Source: Antedon mediterranea (taxonomy: Eukaryota; Echinodermata; Crinoidea; Comatulida; Antedonidae). From it: a stretch of DNA of 64,000 nt. Below the pieces are notes generated by a model. It did no database searches and was not told where the DNA came from. It was given only the letters and a program-made list of their open reading frames with translations. How positions within the stretch are numbered: the first letter of the stretch is position 1; each line of letters opens with the position of its first letter. The stretch lies in contig NC_092679.1 in NCBI RefSeq assembly GCF_964355755.1, forward strand, positions 7,998,001 through 8,062,000, written 5' to 3'. The position numbers and the translations under genes were made by a program. This document shows positions 50,101 through 60,460 of the stretch, piece after piece.

Positions 50101-53100
50101 ATGAAGACCTTTGGCTTAAGGTAATTATGTCATACTTTCTTTATGTTAAGTACCTAGAGTATGTCATGTTATCGTTGGCATGAAATTTGCTGTTCAATAT
50201 ATATGTTTTAGGTTTAAACCATTCACACTTAATTTGTTATATTATGGCAAGTTTATGGAGCCCCACAGTATTGATGGAGTATGTCATGTTATCGTTGGCA
50301 TGAAATTCGTTGTTCAATATATATGTTTTAGGTTTAAACCATTCACACTTAATTTTTTTTAGTATGCCAAGTTTATGGAGCCCCACAGTATTGATGGAGT
50401 GCGTTCAGTTTACACAAGAGCTTGTACCATCCATCTTCCAAACAAGTTAAACATTGTATCTCACTGGGCTGCATTTGAAGAAACTCAAGGTACATGAACA
50501 TTTATTTATTTTAGTACAGTAAGTTGTGTGAATGTATTAAGTCATAATTATTTGATCATTTATGTTGTAATTTTAATTACTTTTTAAGGAAACCATGAAA
50601 AGGCTCGTGAAATCTTAGAAGACCTTGAGAAACGACACCCAAAGTCCACACTCATCATCCTGCGTCAGATCAACTTTGAGAGGCGAATCGGATGTCATGA
50701 CAACGCTATCAAGATTTTTAAGAAAGCTCTACAAAAAGCCGAAAACAACAAGAAAGAATTTGTTTTCTTCAGTAGCAAACTTGCGAGATATCAGCATAAG
50801 GTTTGTCATTCATTCATCAACATCTAAAATAAAGAAACTAGTATTTTGTGTATTCAATGTAGATTTATTAGCAAATTTATTGTTTTATTAACCGTTTTAA
50901 TACTTAATTCCTGCAGATTTTAGGAGACTTTGACAAAGCAAAAGAAGTATTAAACTCTGCTTTAAAGAAAGACTTGGTAAGTAGATTGTTACAATCTGAA
51001 TTAGGTCTATTTATGTGTAGGGAGTAATGTCACAATGTTCCTTATCTTTTGACCAATTTTGTAACCATGTTTTCTTATAATGTGCACAGGACAATGCAGA
51101 GATATACCTGCAGTTGTTGGACCTTGAGTTCCAAAAGTTTCCTCCAAATGAATACAATGTGATGGAACTCTTTCAAATGATTCAAACATCAGGATTGGAT
51201 GCTTCAACTAAGTTCATGTTCTCACAGAGGAGGATGGAATTTATTTTAGACTTTGGACAAGATGTCAAACAGTAAGTTGACAAGGTTCTTTGTACTGGCA
51301 TTGTAGCTTCCTACAGTTGGCAGGTTTATAAGTTTGATTTGTCTATTTTAATAAACACAGAATTATTAGTTATCCGCACTTGGCGGATAACTCCTTGTGA
51401 TTGTATGGGATCATCATTTTTTTTTTCTGTATTATTGGTTATCCGCAACCGTAAGGTATTGTGGATAACCCTTGTTATTGTAAAGATCTTTTTTTTTTTC
51501 ATCTTCTTTGTTCTTCTTTCTTTCCCGGAATTTTGTTGCACGCATATCTCTCATCCTTGTCAACATAAGATTGTATAACTTTGTCATAAGATTGAACTGT
51601 AGCTGTAGATGTGCAGGAAACTTAGTTATATGACGTTAGAGTCGCGTAGCGTAAGTTACGCGCGATTTTATGAATTTCAATGATTGGTCATAGATTATAA
51701 ACCAAAAGTCATTTTGTATTGACACTTGGTGAAAATTTAAGTCATAAAGGGCAAACTTTCTATGGATTAAAAATGGCATGTTTCACAAGAAGTTACGCGC
51801 GCACGCGCATTTAAAGTTTCAAAATGCGCAAAATTAATTTCTAATCAAATTTCTACGCTGATCATGACATTTTGAGCATTTCAAAAATTCCCGCGCGGGA
51901 AAAAAATTTAATGTTGTCAAAATTATGCCTATTTTGAATCTTTTATAGCTTCTCAGGATCAACGATTACCCCTAATTTTTTTAACTTAATATGTAAGCAG
52001 ATATGTTGTAGATATGAATTCATGCAGAATTTTTACCTCACGGATGTTGTGACGTCATCATATGGCCACACGAATGTAAAATATAGGATTTTTTTGTCTT
52101 TCGTTATTGCTCATCACATTCAATGGAGCGCATCACGCTTATACGTATTCCTTTTTCTCCGAGATTTTAATATTGTCCAGGTCAATCAACTATCATTCGC
52201 ATGAGATAAAAATATTTTAATTTTTATGACGTCATCATGCCTAAAAATTTAAATTACGTGGGTCATTAATTTCATCTTTACAGTAAAGTTTAATCTGTAA
52301 TAGCCTGTAAAAATAAAATGTGATAATCACGATTAAAACATTTTCTGGAAGCTATTGGATTGTAGATATGAAATCATGTGAACATTTTGCCAATCAAATG
52401 TTGTGACGTCATCATATGGCCAGTTAAATAAAAAAAGTCGTAATTTCATCTTTTGCATCATAGTTCATTTTATTTAAAAGAGCGCGCATCAATATTTAAC
52501 GTATTCAAATTTCTTCTACACGTTAATATGTTGTTGCTGAGATAATTTCCTTCTGAAATTGCTATCTTAGTGTTTCATCTTGATACCGTCGCCATGTTAC
52601 AAATTTGAATAAATGGCGGGTCCCGTAATTTCACCTATTCTACACTGTATGGATTGTAATATGTATACAGATTATACTGTTTATACTGTATATACTATAT
52701 GACACAAAATTGACAGAATTCAGCACTAACAACATATTCTTCAGATCAGGTCATAATGCCATAATCTTTTTCCGTGTGCAAAATTCCAACGTATGACTTG
52801 CGCGTGGCGTTTGTCGTGCGGATAACTAACTCGTCAAAGTGACGAGTTTCATGTCTAGTTTTAATTTATTCTAGCATCATTTTTATAACAATAATTTTTG
52901 TAATTAATATTTTATATTTTTTAGGTTGTTGCAAGTGTTTTCCGAGAACCAGAAAATGCTAAAATTGCAGCAATTGGCCCAAAAGAAAAGAGCAGCTTCA
53001 GAGAGCACCTCCGAGTATGTTATTAGATATCTTTTATACAAATTAATATCCCAGTAATGTATTGAAAGGACTGTAGTAATGTCTTGAATTCATTAGAGGT

Positions 53101-53704
53101 TTCATATATTTAACTTTTGCTGTATTGTACAGTATTAATGATAGTTTCTTTTTTCCGTTCAGAAATGCAGCACCACCAGAAAAGAAAGCAAAGACTGAAG
53201 CCAAAGCATCTGGTGATGGTGCCACATCTTCGGATGTCTCATTAGCCCAGAACCAACAACAAGCACAGGTACAGCAGTCATACCAGCAACCAATGCATCA
53301 AAACAGACCACCACCACCACAGCAGATGATGCCGCCTTATCAACAACAAGGATATAACTATGGTTGGAATCAGTACAACCAACCACCAGTGAGTACTACT
53401 TCATATACTTTTTCAGTTAATACGGATTGGACCCCATTGGAAATAAGTTTACTTTTATTTGTCGACTTAATGGGTTATCCTGGTATTCTTTTTGTACATT
53501 GTATATTTTAACTTTTGTGTATGAATATCGAATAAAATCAATCAATCATATGCTTGTATTTTAGCCAAGTAAATGATTGGATTCAATGATTTTTTACACT
53601 GATATTTTTGTTCAGTTTTTGGGTAGTAATTTGTTGTTTCTTTTATGCAGCACAATGCTTACAACTACCAACAGTGGGGTGGCTACAACCAAGGATACTA
53701 TTAA
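44153..53704 (+). CDS. PRPF39: PRPF39, U1 snRNP-associated HAT-repeat splicing factor
   Basis: A homolog of yeast Prp39, a HAT-repeat scaffold of U1 snRNP that acts in 5' splice-site recognition in the nucleus. Fifteen exons join in phase: 44153-44228, 44772-45505, 45638-45763, 46364-46479, 46833-47000, 49189-49423, 49697-49804, 49956-50120, 50363-50489, 50589-50800, 50917-50976, 51090-51271, 52925-53014, 53163-53388 and 53651-53704, giving 892 residues (human 669). The extra length is an acidic, Lys/Glu-rich N-terminal third encoded by exon 2. Family blocks: [74 protein letters not shown] and ACTIHLPNK. The C-terminus is a Gln/Pro/Tyr-rich tail ending [13 protein letters not shown]. Introns carry a possible nested gene, a MITE and a Helentron. 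The last exon founds a 51-bp minisatellite. Confidence 0.95.
47847..48128 (-). CDS. Possible small gene nested antisense in a PRPF39 intron, last two exons
   Basis: Minus-strand exons 48037-48128 (acceptor TCTAG, donor CT|GTAAGT) and 47847-47955 (acceptor TTTAG, stop TAA) join in phase. The reading is [20 protein letters not shown], a middle with Cys in [14 protein letters not shown], and an end [16 protein letters not shown] lies about 50 bases past the stop (GAAATAAAATT at about 47800). I do not recognise it. Upstream on the same strand an ATG near 48276 opens [17 protein letters not shown], but I could not splice it to these exons in phase. Could be a retained real gene or a decayed one. 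Confidence 0.4.
48380..48690. promoter_or_regulatory. Promoter-like segment inside a PRPF39 intron
   Basis: Contains TGCGCATGCTCA (one base from an NRF-1 site), GACCAATCAG (CCAAT box) and, at 48619, an ATG in good context (AAACATGGCG) opening [17 protein letters not shown], which ends at a possible donor TTCGG|GTACAT. It could be an alternative first exon on plus, with the minus-strand frame near 48276 on the other side. Confidence 0.3.
49040..49165. mobile_element. Worn copy of the TTAA MITE family
   Basis: TATCAAACTTTATGTGA, GATGTCATATCACT and CATATTTGGGCACATTAC occur in the order of the element at 16316 (minus orientation). It ends about 25 bp before a PRPF39 exon. Ends are eroded. Confidence 0.6.
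50161..50400. repeat. 120-bp tandem duplication across a PRPF39 intron-exon border
   Basis: 50161-50280 and 50281-50400 are nearly identical. Each holds ATGTCATGTTATCGTTGGCA and, at the end, AAGTTTATGGAGCCCCACAG plus TATTGATGGAGT, which is the first ~38 bases of the exon starting at 50363. Copy 2 keeps a pyrimidine tract and TTTAG acceptor; in copy 1 that place reads TTGTTATATTATGG, so its acceptor is lost. Confidence 0.95.
51366..52858 (+). mobile_element. Helentron-like (Helitron2) non-autonomous element 2
   Basis: 5' TTAGTTATCCGCAC (51366) and 3' GTGCGGATAACTAA (52816-52829) are exact complements. A hairpin with 9-bp arms AACTCGTCA/TGACGAGTT follows, then CTAG before T (52855-52858). Same layout and CG-rich inner words as the element at 31355. 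The 5' end also forms its own hairpin, AGTTATCCGC/GCGGATAACT. It lies in the PRPF39 intron after 51271. Confidence 0.8.
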
Positions 53705-54970
53705 GCACAGACTCAACTACCAACAGTGGGTGGCTACAACCAAGGATAATATTAAGCACAGACTCCACTACCAACAGTGGGTGGCTACAACCAAGGATAC
53801 TATTAAGCACAGACTCAACTACCAACAGTGGGTGGCTACAACCAAGGATACTATTAAGCACAGACTCAACTACCAACAGTGGGTGGCTACAACCAAGGAT
53901 ACTATTAAGCACAGACTCAACTACCAACAGTGGGTGGCTACAACCAAGGATACTATTAAGCACAGACTCAACTACCAACATTGGGATGCCTACAACCAAG
54001 GATACTTAAGCACAGACTCAACTACCAACAGTGGGTGGCTACAACCAAGGATAATATTAAGCACAGACTCAACTACCAACAGTGGGTGGCTACAACCAAG
54101 GATACTATTAAGCACAGACTCAACTACCAACAGTGGGTGGCTACAACCAAGGATACTATTAAGCACAGACTCAACTACCAACATTGGGATGCCTACAACC
54201 AAGGATACTTAAGCACAGACTCAACTACCAACAGTGGGTGGCTACAACCTAGGATAATATTAAGCACAGACTCAACTACCAACAGTGAGGTGGTTTCAAC
54301 CAAGGATACTATTAAGCACAGACTCAACTACCAACAGTGGGTGGCTACAACCAAGGATACTATTAAGCACAGACTCAACTACCAACATTGGGATGCCTAC
54401 AACCAAGGATACTTAAGCACAGACTCAACTACCAACAGTGGGTGGCTACAACCAAGGATAATATTAAGCACAGACATAACTACCAACAGTGGGTGGCTAC
54501 AACCAAGGATACTATTAAGCACAGACTCAACTACCAACAGTGGGTGGCTACAACCAAGGATACTATTAAGCACAGACTCAACTACCAACAGTGGGTGGCT
54601 ACAACCAAGGATACTATTAAGCACAGACTCAACTACCAACAGTGGGTGGCTACAACCAAGGATACTTAAGCACAGACTCAACTACCAACAGTGGGTGGCT
54701 ACAACCAAGGATAATATTAAGCACAGACTCAACTACCAACAGTGAGGTGGTTTCAACCAAGGATACTATTAAGCACAGACTCAACTACCAACAGTGGGTG
54801 GCTTCAACCAAGGATACTATTAAGCACAGACTTAACTACCAACATAACCATGGATATTTAAGCACAGACTCAACTACCAACAGTGGGTGGCTACAAGCAT
54901 GGATACTATTAAGCACAGACTCAACTACCAACAGTGGGTTGTATTACCATGTATACTTAAACACAGACGC
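53651..54970. repeat. 51-bp minisatellite derived from the PRPF39 last coding exon
   Basis: About 26 copies of a 51-bp unit: CTCAACTACCAACAGTGGG, TGGCTACAACCAAGGATAC and TATTAAGCACAGA. The founding copy is the last exon itself (AACTACCAACAGTGGGGTGG to the TAA at 53702-53704). Later copies have lost one G, so would be out of frame. A variant unit with ATTGGGATGCC and a 3-base deletion recurs near 53975, 54183 and 54388, about every 205-210 bp, a four-unit higher-order repeat. Long open frames across it come from the 17-codon period. Confidence 0.96.
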
Positions 54971-56574
54971 CTAAATGAAATTCACAATATAGTGGTGTAC
55001 AGAAATTCTTCTAAAACCTTGTACAGTATTTCTTTATTCACGTTATTATGTCTTAATCATGAGTGAGATTCAAATTAATTTTATCTCATCTCAAAATTGT
55101 GTTTGTTTCATGACATTTGCATGTCCTGTAAACAATACGTAATTCCATATAACTCAAGTGTGTTATGCTACCGTGAATGATTGGCCTTATCCAGATTAGT
55201 ATTATCGATTTTTTTAATCAATTCACAATGGTGTTCAGATTGGACGTATTTTTGGTTTGTCTTGGAGCATAAATTCGTCTACCTTGTGTCCAAGTTGGAT
55301 TAATAAAGTTCTCGTCTTTCAGAAGTTTGGCCCTTTTCGCGTTGAGATTTTCCTGTATATTGTAGATACTTGTTTGTACCCTTTAAGTTTCTTAATTATA
55401 ATATACCCTCTTTGGTGTTGGTATTGGTTTAACTACACTATTATTGTAATGTATATTGGATATCTCAACTTATACCCTTTTCAGATGTGCATAAATTGTT
55501 ACGATTTGTAACCAGGTTTGATCTTCTGATTTACGCGAACCTGTAATTGCACGCTATTTGATCACTATGACTGATCGTTTAATACCAGGGAAAATCACAC
55601 GCAGTAATAACTCGGGGATATTTTCCAACAAATTGTATTCACACTATGCAAACCTGGTTACAATTTGCATTTTCAGATGTGAAAAGGGTATTAGTTGAGA
55701 TGTATTTTACTATGCCATCGGTTTTTGTAAATTTTTGGTTTTAAATTTGCTTTATGTATAGAAGGTCGCCATTATTTTAATTTTCACTGGCAGCAATAGA
55801 GAGAAATGGCGCCAGTAATGAATACTATAGGCCTAGTCTAATGTAGACATGAGATATTTTTAGGAATATGATTGTGAATGATGGATGACTTTTATACATA
55901 TTTCATTGTTTTATTGTGTAAATACACAAATACAACAAGAATTATGATCGTTACAGCAACAACATCGGTTAGACGACGCCATGATTCACGCGTATAAACA
56001 TAGGAAATGTGTTGCCCTCAACGGTTTGTTATGATTTTATACCCACTCGATCGGATTTTAGACGTCTGTTCGCCATTTCTCTCTATTGTATTATGTAAAT
56101 GTATGTAAAATATAGTACTGTATAACTCTACACACCTGCATAATAAAGAACATCTTTGCAATCATGTTATTACATACTACAGAACAACCAAGCAGGGAAG
56201 TGCGATTTGATTAAACATTATTATAGGTTCTGAAGAATAGCTGCATATCTAATAAAAACTTAACATTTGATCCATGTGTTGTAAATGTACCAGAAAGTTT
56301 CTGTAATAAATGCATCACACACTAAAGTCTATTAAAAACATAACACATCAAGTTTACCATTACTGTATTTTCATATTCAGTTGCATATACTGTACCTACA
56401 TCATTTTTTAGGCATTTATTCTTAAAGACATGATTTAACCAAAGGCACATACTTTCGAAACTAACTTTACAGTCTTGACAATTACTGAAATATGCCAGAA
56501 TACAGTTCATCTTTACAACTGACTGGTAAGGCTCTCATAATTAGAACACTGTAGAGAAAGTTATCTTAAAAAAT
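54971..56574. other. Intergenic region between PRPF39 and GNMT with two small inverted-repeat elements
   Basis: AATAAA near 55296 could end the PRPF39 transcript. 55461-55704 is a ~240-bp element with ~50-bp inverted ends (CTCAACTTATACCCTTTTCA against its near-complement). About 55790-56095 is bounded by AATAGAGAGAAATGGCG and its complement. No other gene. Confidence 0.6.
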
Positions 56575-59223
56575 TTAGGCTGCTGGTTTTTCTATGACAT
56601 GGATGTAATAAGCAGGATTATCCACCTCATTCAAAGGTTTGTAGTCTCCATACACCTTATGTTTACAGTTGTTACCGAATGCCTCCATTAGTAATTCTGT
56701 GAATGCTTTCAGTCGATGTGGATAGTATGACAGTCGAAACCTGATGGGGAAAAAAAAACAGATTTGAAAAATGTCACTGTTGCTATAAATAACAAATGAT
56801 TACAGTAAGATCCACAGATTAAAATAGGAAAATATATATTTCTGTATGGCAATATTGATATTGCTAATAATACATTTTTGTTCTGTCTTACTTGTAGACT
56901 GAGTCTTCACTTTTGTCCAACTTCATTCGTTTTCTGGAAGATTCTGCTAGTGTTTGTTCTTGTGCTTTCTCAATATCGATATAGTAATCCAATGTCACCA
57001 TAGATGATTTACCATTAACATACAAGACAGATGTTTGTATGTCATTTACACAATTACCCTAAGAAGATAAAAGAAATTATTAGGAAGTTCTATTTTTCAC
57101 AAATAACTCTGGAAGCACTCCTCTTTGATCACACAACCGGTTCAAGTAGGAGCAGTCTTTAATTCTACTTAAATTTCCCTATATAATCCATTCAACCACA
57201 CTAGAGTACAATGAAGTGAACTGAAAGCATTGGAACTACTTATTCTTTTATCCGTTTAGTACCGTTACTTTACCTGATAGTAAATGTTTTTGACAGGAGC
57301 CCGACCAGAATCCAATATAGCGTCATAATTGCGATGATCAATTATCATAACTCCTCCTGGCTTTACCATGTGTGCAAAATTTTTCAGAGCCGTTTTGATG
57401 TTTCTTAAATCACCATCAAAATCTGGAAGATGGGCAAAAGAATTTCCAAGACAAATAACACTATCAAAGGCTCTGTCTGCACCAATGTCATCAGGTAGAG
57501 TCAACCAATTGCCAATATCAATTTCTGAAATAGAAATAAACAAGAAAAAGTCAGAAAGAAATGCTTTATAATAATATATATATACAGTATTTTTTGATAT
57601 ACTTTTTTTTTATTTGCCCTGTCGAGGGGGTAAATTGAGAAATTGGAATAATGTTTTAATTAACTTATTATTAATACATTACTGAGTGATGATTGATACA
57701 TTGTTTATATTGGGCACATATGTGCAGTATACATTGATCTATGAGACAATGCACATATCATCTTGGTCCTCTAGGTCAACTTTACTGAAAAGGGGTTCAA
57801 CTTCCCCTGCTCTCCCCCACTTTATAAAAGGCATGAGAAATGTCTATCATTGTGTTTATATATATGTGCATTGCATAAAATGTTGCCCAGTTCTCACTGC
57901 CTCTAACAAATTGGCTTATTTGTCAAGAGAACACCAACAATATTCCTAGACAGTTAGACAGCATTTTATAAGTTTAAAAAATACTGCTGAATTATTACAG
58001 TATAGATACGAACCTGTAAATCAAAGTGGAGGAATATGTCATCAAAATTACGGTGAAATTGTTGTTCAATCTTACCTATATATAAATGGGATTAAGTTTT
58101 GAGAGAAATCATTAATTCTTGAAAACAAGAACTGTTACCCCATTTATCAAAGGCCTCTTCCTTTCTTCGTGTCCATCTTTCTTTGAAAGCGTGCATGATC
58201 ATCTTATCAGAGGCATCACAACTTGTCACCAAAAAACCAGATTCTAATAACATTATTGAATCTATCCTATATTCAAATAAAAATGTACAGTGAAATATTA
58301 TTTATATTAAGAAAATAAAAAAATATATTTATTTTATTATATTTTTAATTTCGTTTCATTGGATGATGCATGCTAACCAAACCTTCTCTACAGAATATAC
58401 AAACCGGAATTGTTGCTGATGATAAAGGAGGTCAATGTCAATTTACACATTTTGCTCTCTACTAACTATACTACTACTACTAATCTATATATATATATAT
58501 ACACATATACATATGACTTTATCCAAATTCCCTCACTTGCACTGATGAAGGGCTAGTGTTGCCCGAAAGCAACTTTTCTGGCTGTTTACTTTATCGTTTT
58601 GATTTAGCTTTTCGCTTTTTTTTTGTATCTCCATTGAGATCCAGCCACTGATACCCACAGCATAGTCATTTTTCATTGCTTATTTTATTTTTATCTCCAT
58701 TGAGACCCAGCCACTGATACCCACAGCATTGTCATTTTTCATTGCTTATTTTATTTTTATCTCCATTGAGATCCAGCCACTGATACCCACAGCATTGTCA
58801 TTATTTTCAGTACTATTGCCTTTGGATTTATACATATACATATATATATATACTATTACTAGAGGATGTGAATACATGGATAATAAAAAATAATAGTTGA
58901 TAGACATCCTCTTATAATTATATTAATTTCATTTTATATCTTTATATAAACTCCATCATGCATCATCAAAAACGTTTAAATATGCAATTTTCTTACCCAG
59001 TTCCACATGCAACATCAAGTATGGTGTTGCAGTTCTTTTCTCTGAGCAGTTTGATAATCCAATCTTTGTAGTAGTCTGTTCTACCAGATTTCGTACCAAT
59101 GTAGCACTCCCACACTTTAGCGGCCTTACCGTCGGCATACTGATCGCGGATACCTTCCGCTGGGATACCCAGTGATCGCGTTCGGAACACACTGTCGATT
59201 CGTTCTGACCCAGACTTTGACAT
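56575..59223 (-). CDS. GNMT: GNMT, glycine N-methyltransferase
   Basis: A cytosolic enzyme that transfers the methyl group of S-adenosylmethionine to glycine, making sarcosine and S-adenosylhomocysteine and buffering the methyl supply. Minus-strand exons 58997-59223, 58139-58266, 57274-57524, 56892-57058 and 56575-56740 join in phase to 312 residues (human 295; the surplus is about eleven residues before the usual start plus an acidic insert in exon 4). Family marks: [20 protein letters not shown], the SAM-binding motif ILDVACGTG with [30 protein letters not shown]-like [33 protein letters not shown], and [12 protein letters not shown] near the end. Start ATG at 59221-59223. Introns hold a possible hammerhead-like motif and a 66-bp repeat. 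Confidence 0.95.
58542..58568 (+). ncRNA. Hammerhead-ribozyme-like core
   Basis: CTGATGA, then stem arms GGGC and GCCC around a 7-base loop, then GAAA: the two conserved boxes and stem II of a hammerhead ribozyme as found in Penelope-like retroelements. I cannot pair stems I and III with confidence. It lies antisense to GNMT in its first intron, just before the 66-bp repeat. Confidence 0.4.
58626..58820. repeat. 66-bp tandem repeat, three copies
   Basis: Copies begin TCTCCATTGAGATCCAGCCA at 58628, 58694 and 58760 and continue CTGATACCCACAGCATTG. Flanked by (TA)n-rich sequence at about 58488-58500 and 58838-58850. With the ribozyme-like core it looks like the remains of a retroelement 3' end. 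Confidence 0.9.
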
Positions 59224-60460
59224 GATGTTTTTCGATTAATTATAAAACAACAAATTTAGGCGTACAATTTAGACCTATTTATGTAGTGGTTTCTACAGAT
59301 ATTTAACGTGAGCTTCTTTTTAAGAATAAATTCGCTAACTAACAATATTACTGTACAATTCTGGATAGAACTGGTTCCAAATATGGTATTTGCAGCAACA
59401 TAACACAATAAGGTTTTTCCAGGGACGTGGTGGCGTGGCGACGGTGTGTTAAGTAAGCCAATCAAATCGCTAGAAAGTAAGAACGATGATACTGTACTCT
59501 CTGTGCTACCATGGACCAATAAAATTAGGTAATTTATTTATAGGTCCATGGTGCTACTTGTGCACGTGTTATTTTACCAGGAGATACGAAATTTATATAA
59601 CAGTTAAATAATACATAATAAGTAATAAGTCAACCTTCTTTTTAATTTATTTTACCAACAAACCATATTCATTGGAGGAGAATTCTTATTACACACTTCT
59701 CATTTTCTGTAGGCCAACAAACCCTTCTATTTTACGAAGAGGTCCTCCTAAGGCCTATCATTTCTACATTTTGTGAAAAATCCTTAAAAAAGGTTTTTTT
59801 AACTTATTTTATGAAAAGAAATTTCAGTTGTAAGGTACTACAATACTAATAGTAGGTACTTAGTAGTTGAAGTCCCTACAGTTTAGTGCTTATGCCGACC
59901 GGCCGTAAGCGGGCAACCCAAAATATTCATGCCCATACGGAATATATCTGAAAATTGATGCAATGTAGCTTGATGAAAGATAATTGACGGAAAACATAAT
60001 AGAAAGAATAAGAAAAAAAGATTGTGGTTTGTATAAACCATTGGCGTTATTCGTTATACATAGTAATGTATAGCAGGAAGCTTGGTGTACAAAATCTTTG
60101 TTTTTGTTTGATTTATTAGGCGTGTGTTTGACTTGTTGTCAATCATTCTTCTTATTAACTTGAACGTTTTGCATTACAGAAAAGAGGTATTATAGGACAA
60201 TTGTGTGTGATGTTGTTGTTAATAAGGATTACAGGCATACACTAAAGACATGAGATTATAATACAGTATTTAACATAACAAGAAACAAAATAAGAAATAA
60301 TTCGATTTTATTTGAACTAAAGAAAATGTTTTTTGGGACGTCTATTGAGTTCATATGTTTATTTATCATTTGTATTTAATTATAAATAATCACTTATAAT
60401 GACAAACGAAATACTTTGTTCCCTTTGATTTGTTAGTTACAACATAGTTTTCATTGTCTT
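59224..60460. other. GNMT upstream region and gap to MRPL49
   Basis: Two CCAAT boxes (AGCCAATCAA near 59457 and GACCAATAAA near 59515) lie 230-300 bp upstream of the GNMT start. GCTACCATGGACC and GGTCCATGGTGCTAC form a short inverted pair at about 59503-59555. The rest is AT-rich with no gene seen. Confidence 0.45.

Noticed and set aside
53577-54974. Long open frames (up to 254 codons) on both strands
   Set aside because: They follow from the 51-bp period of the minisatellite (17 codons); PRPF39 ends at the first TAA.
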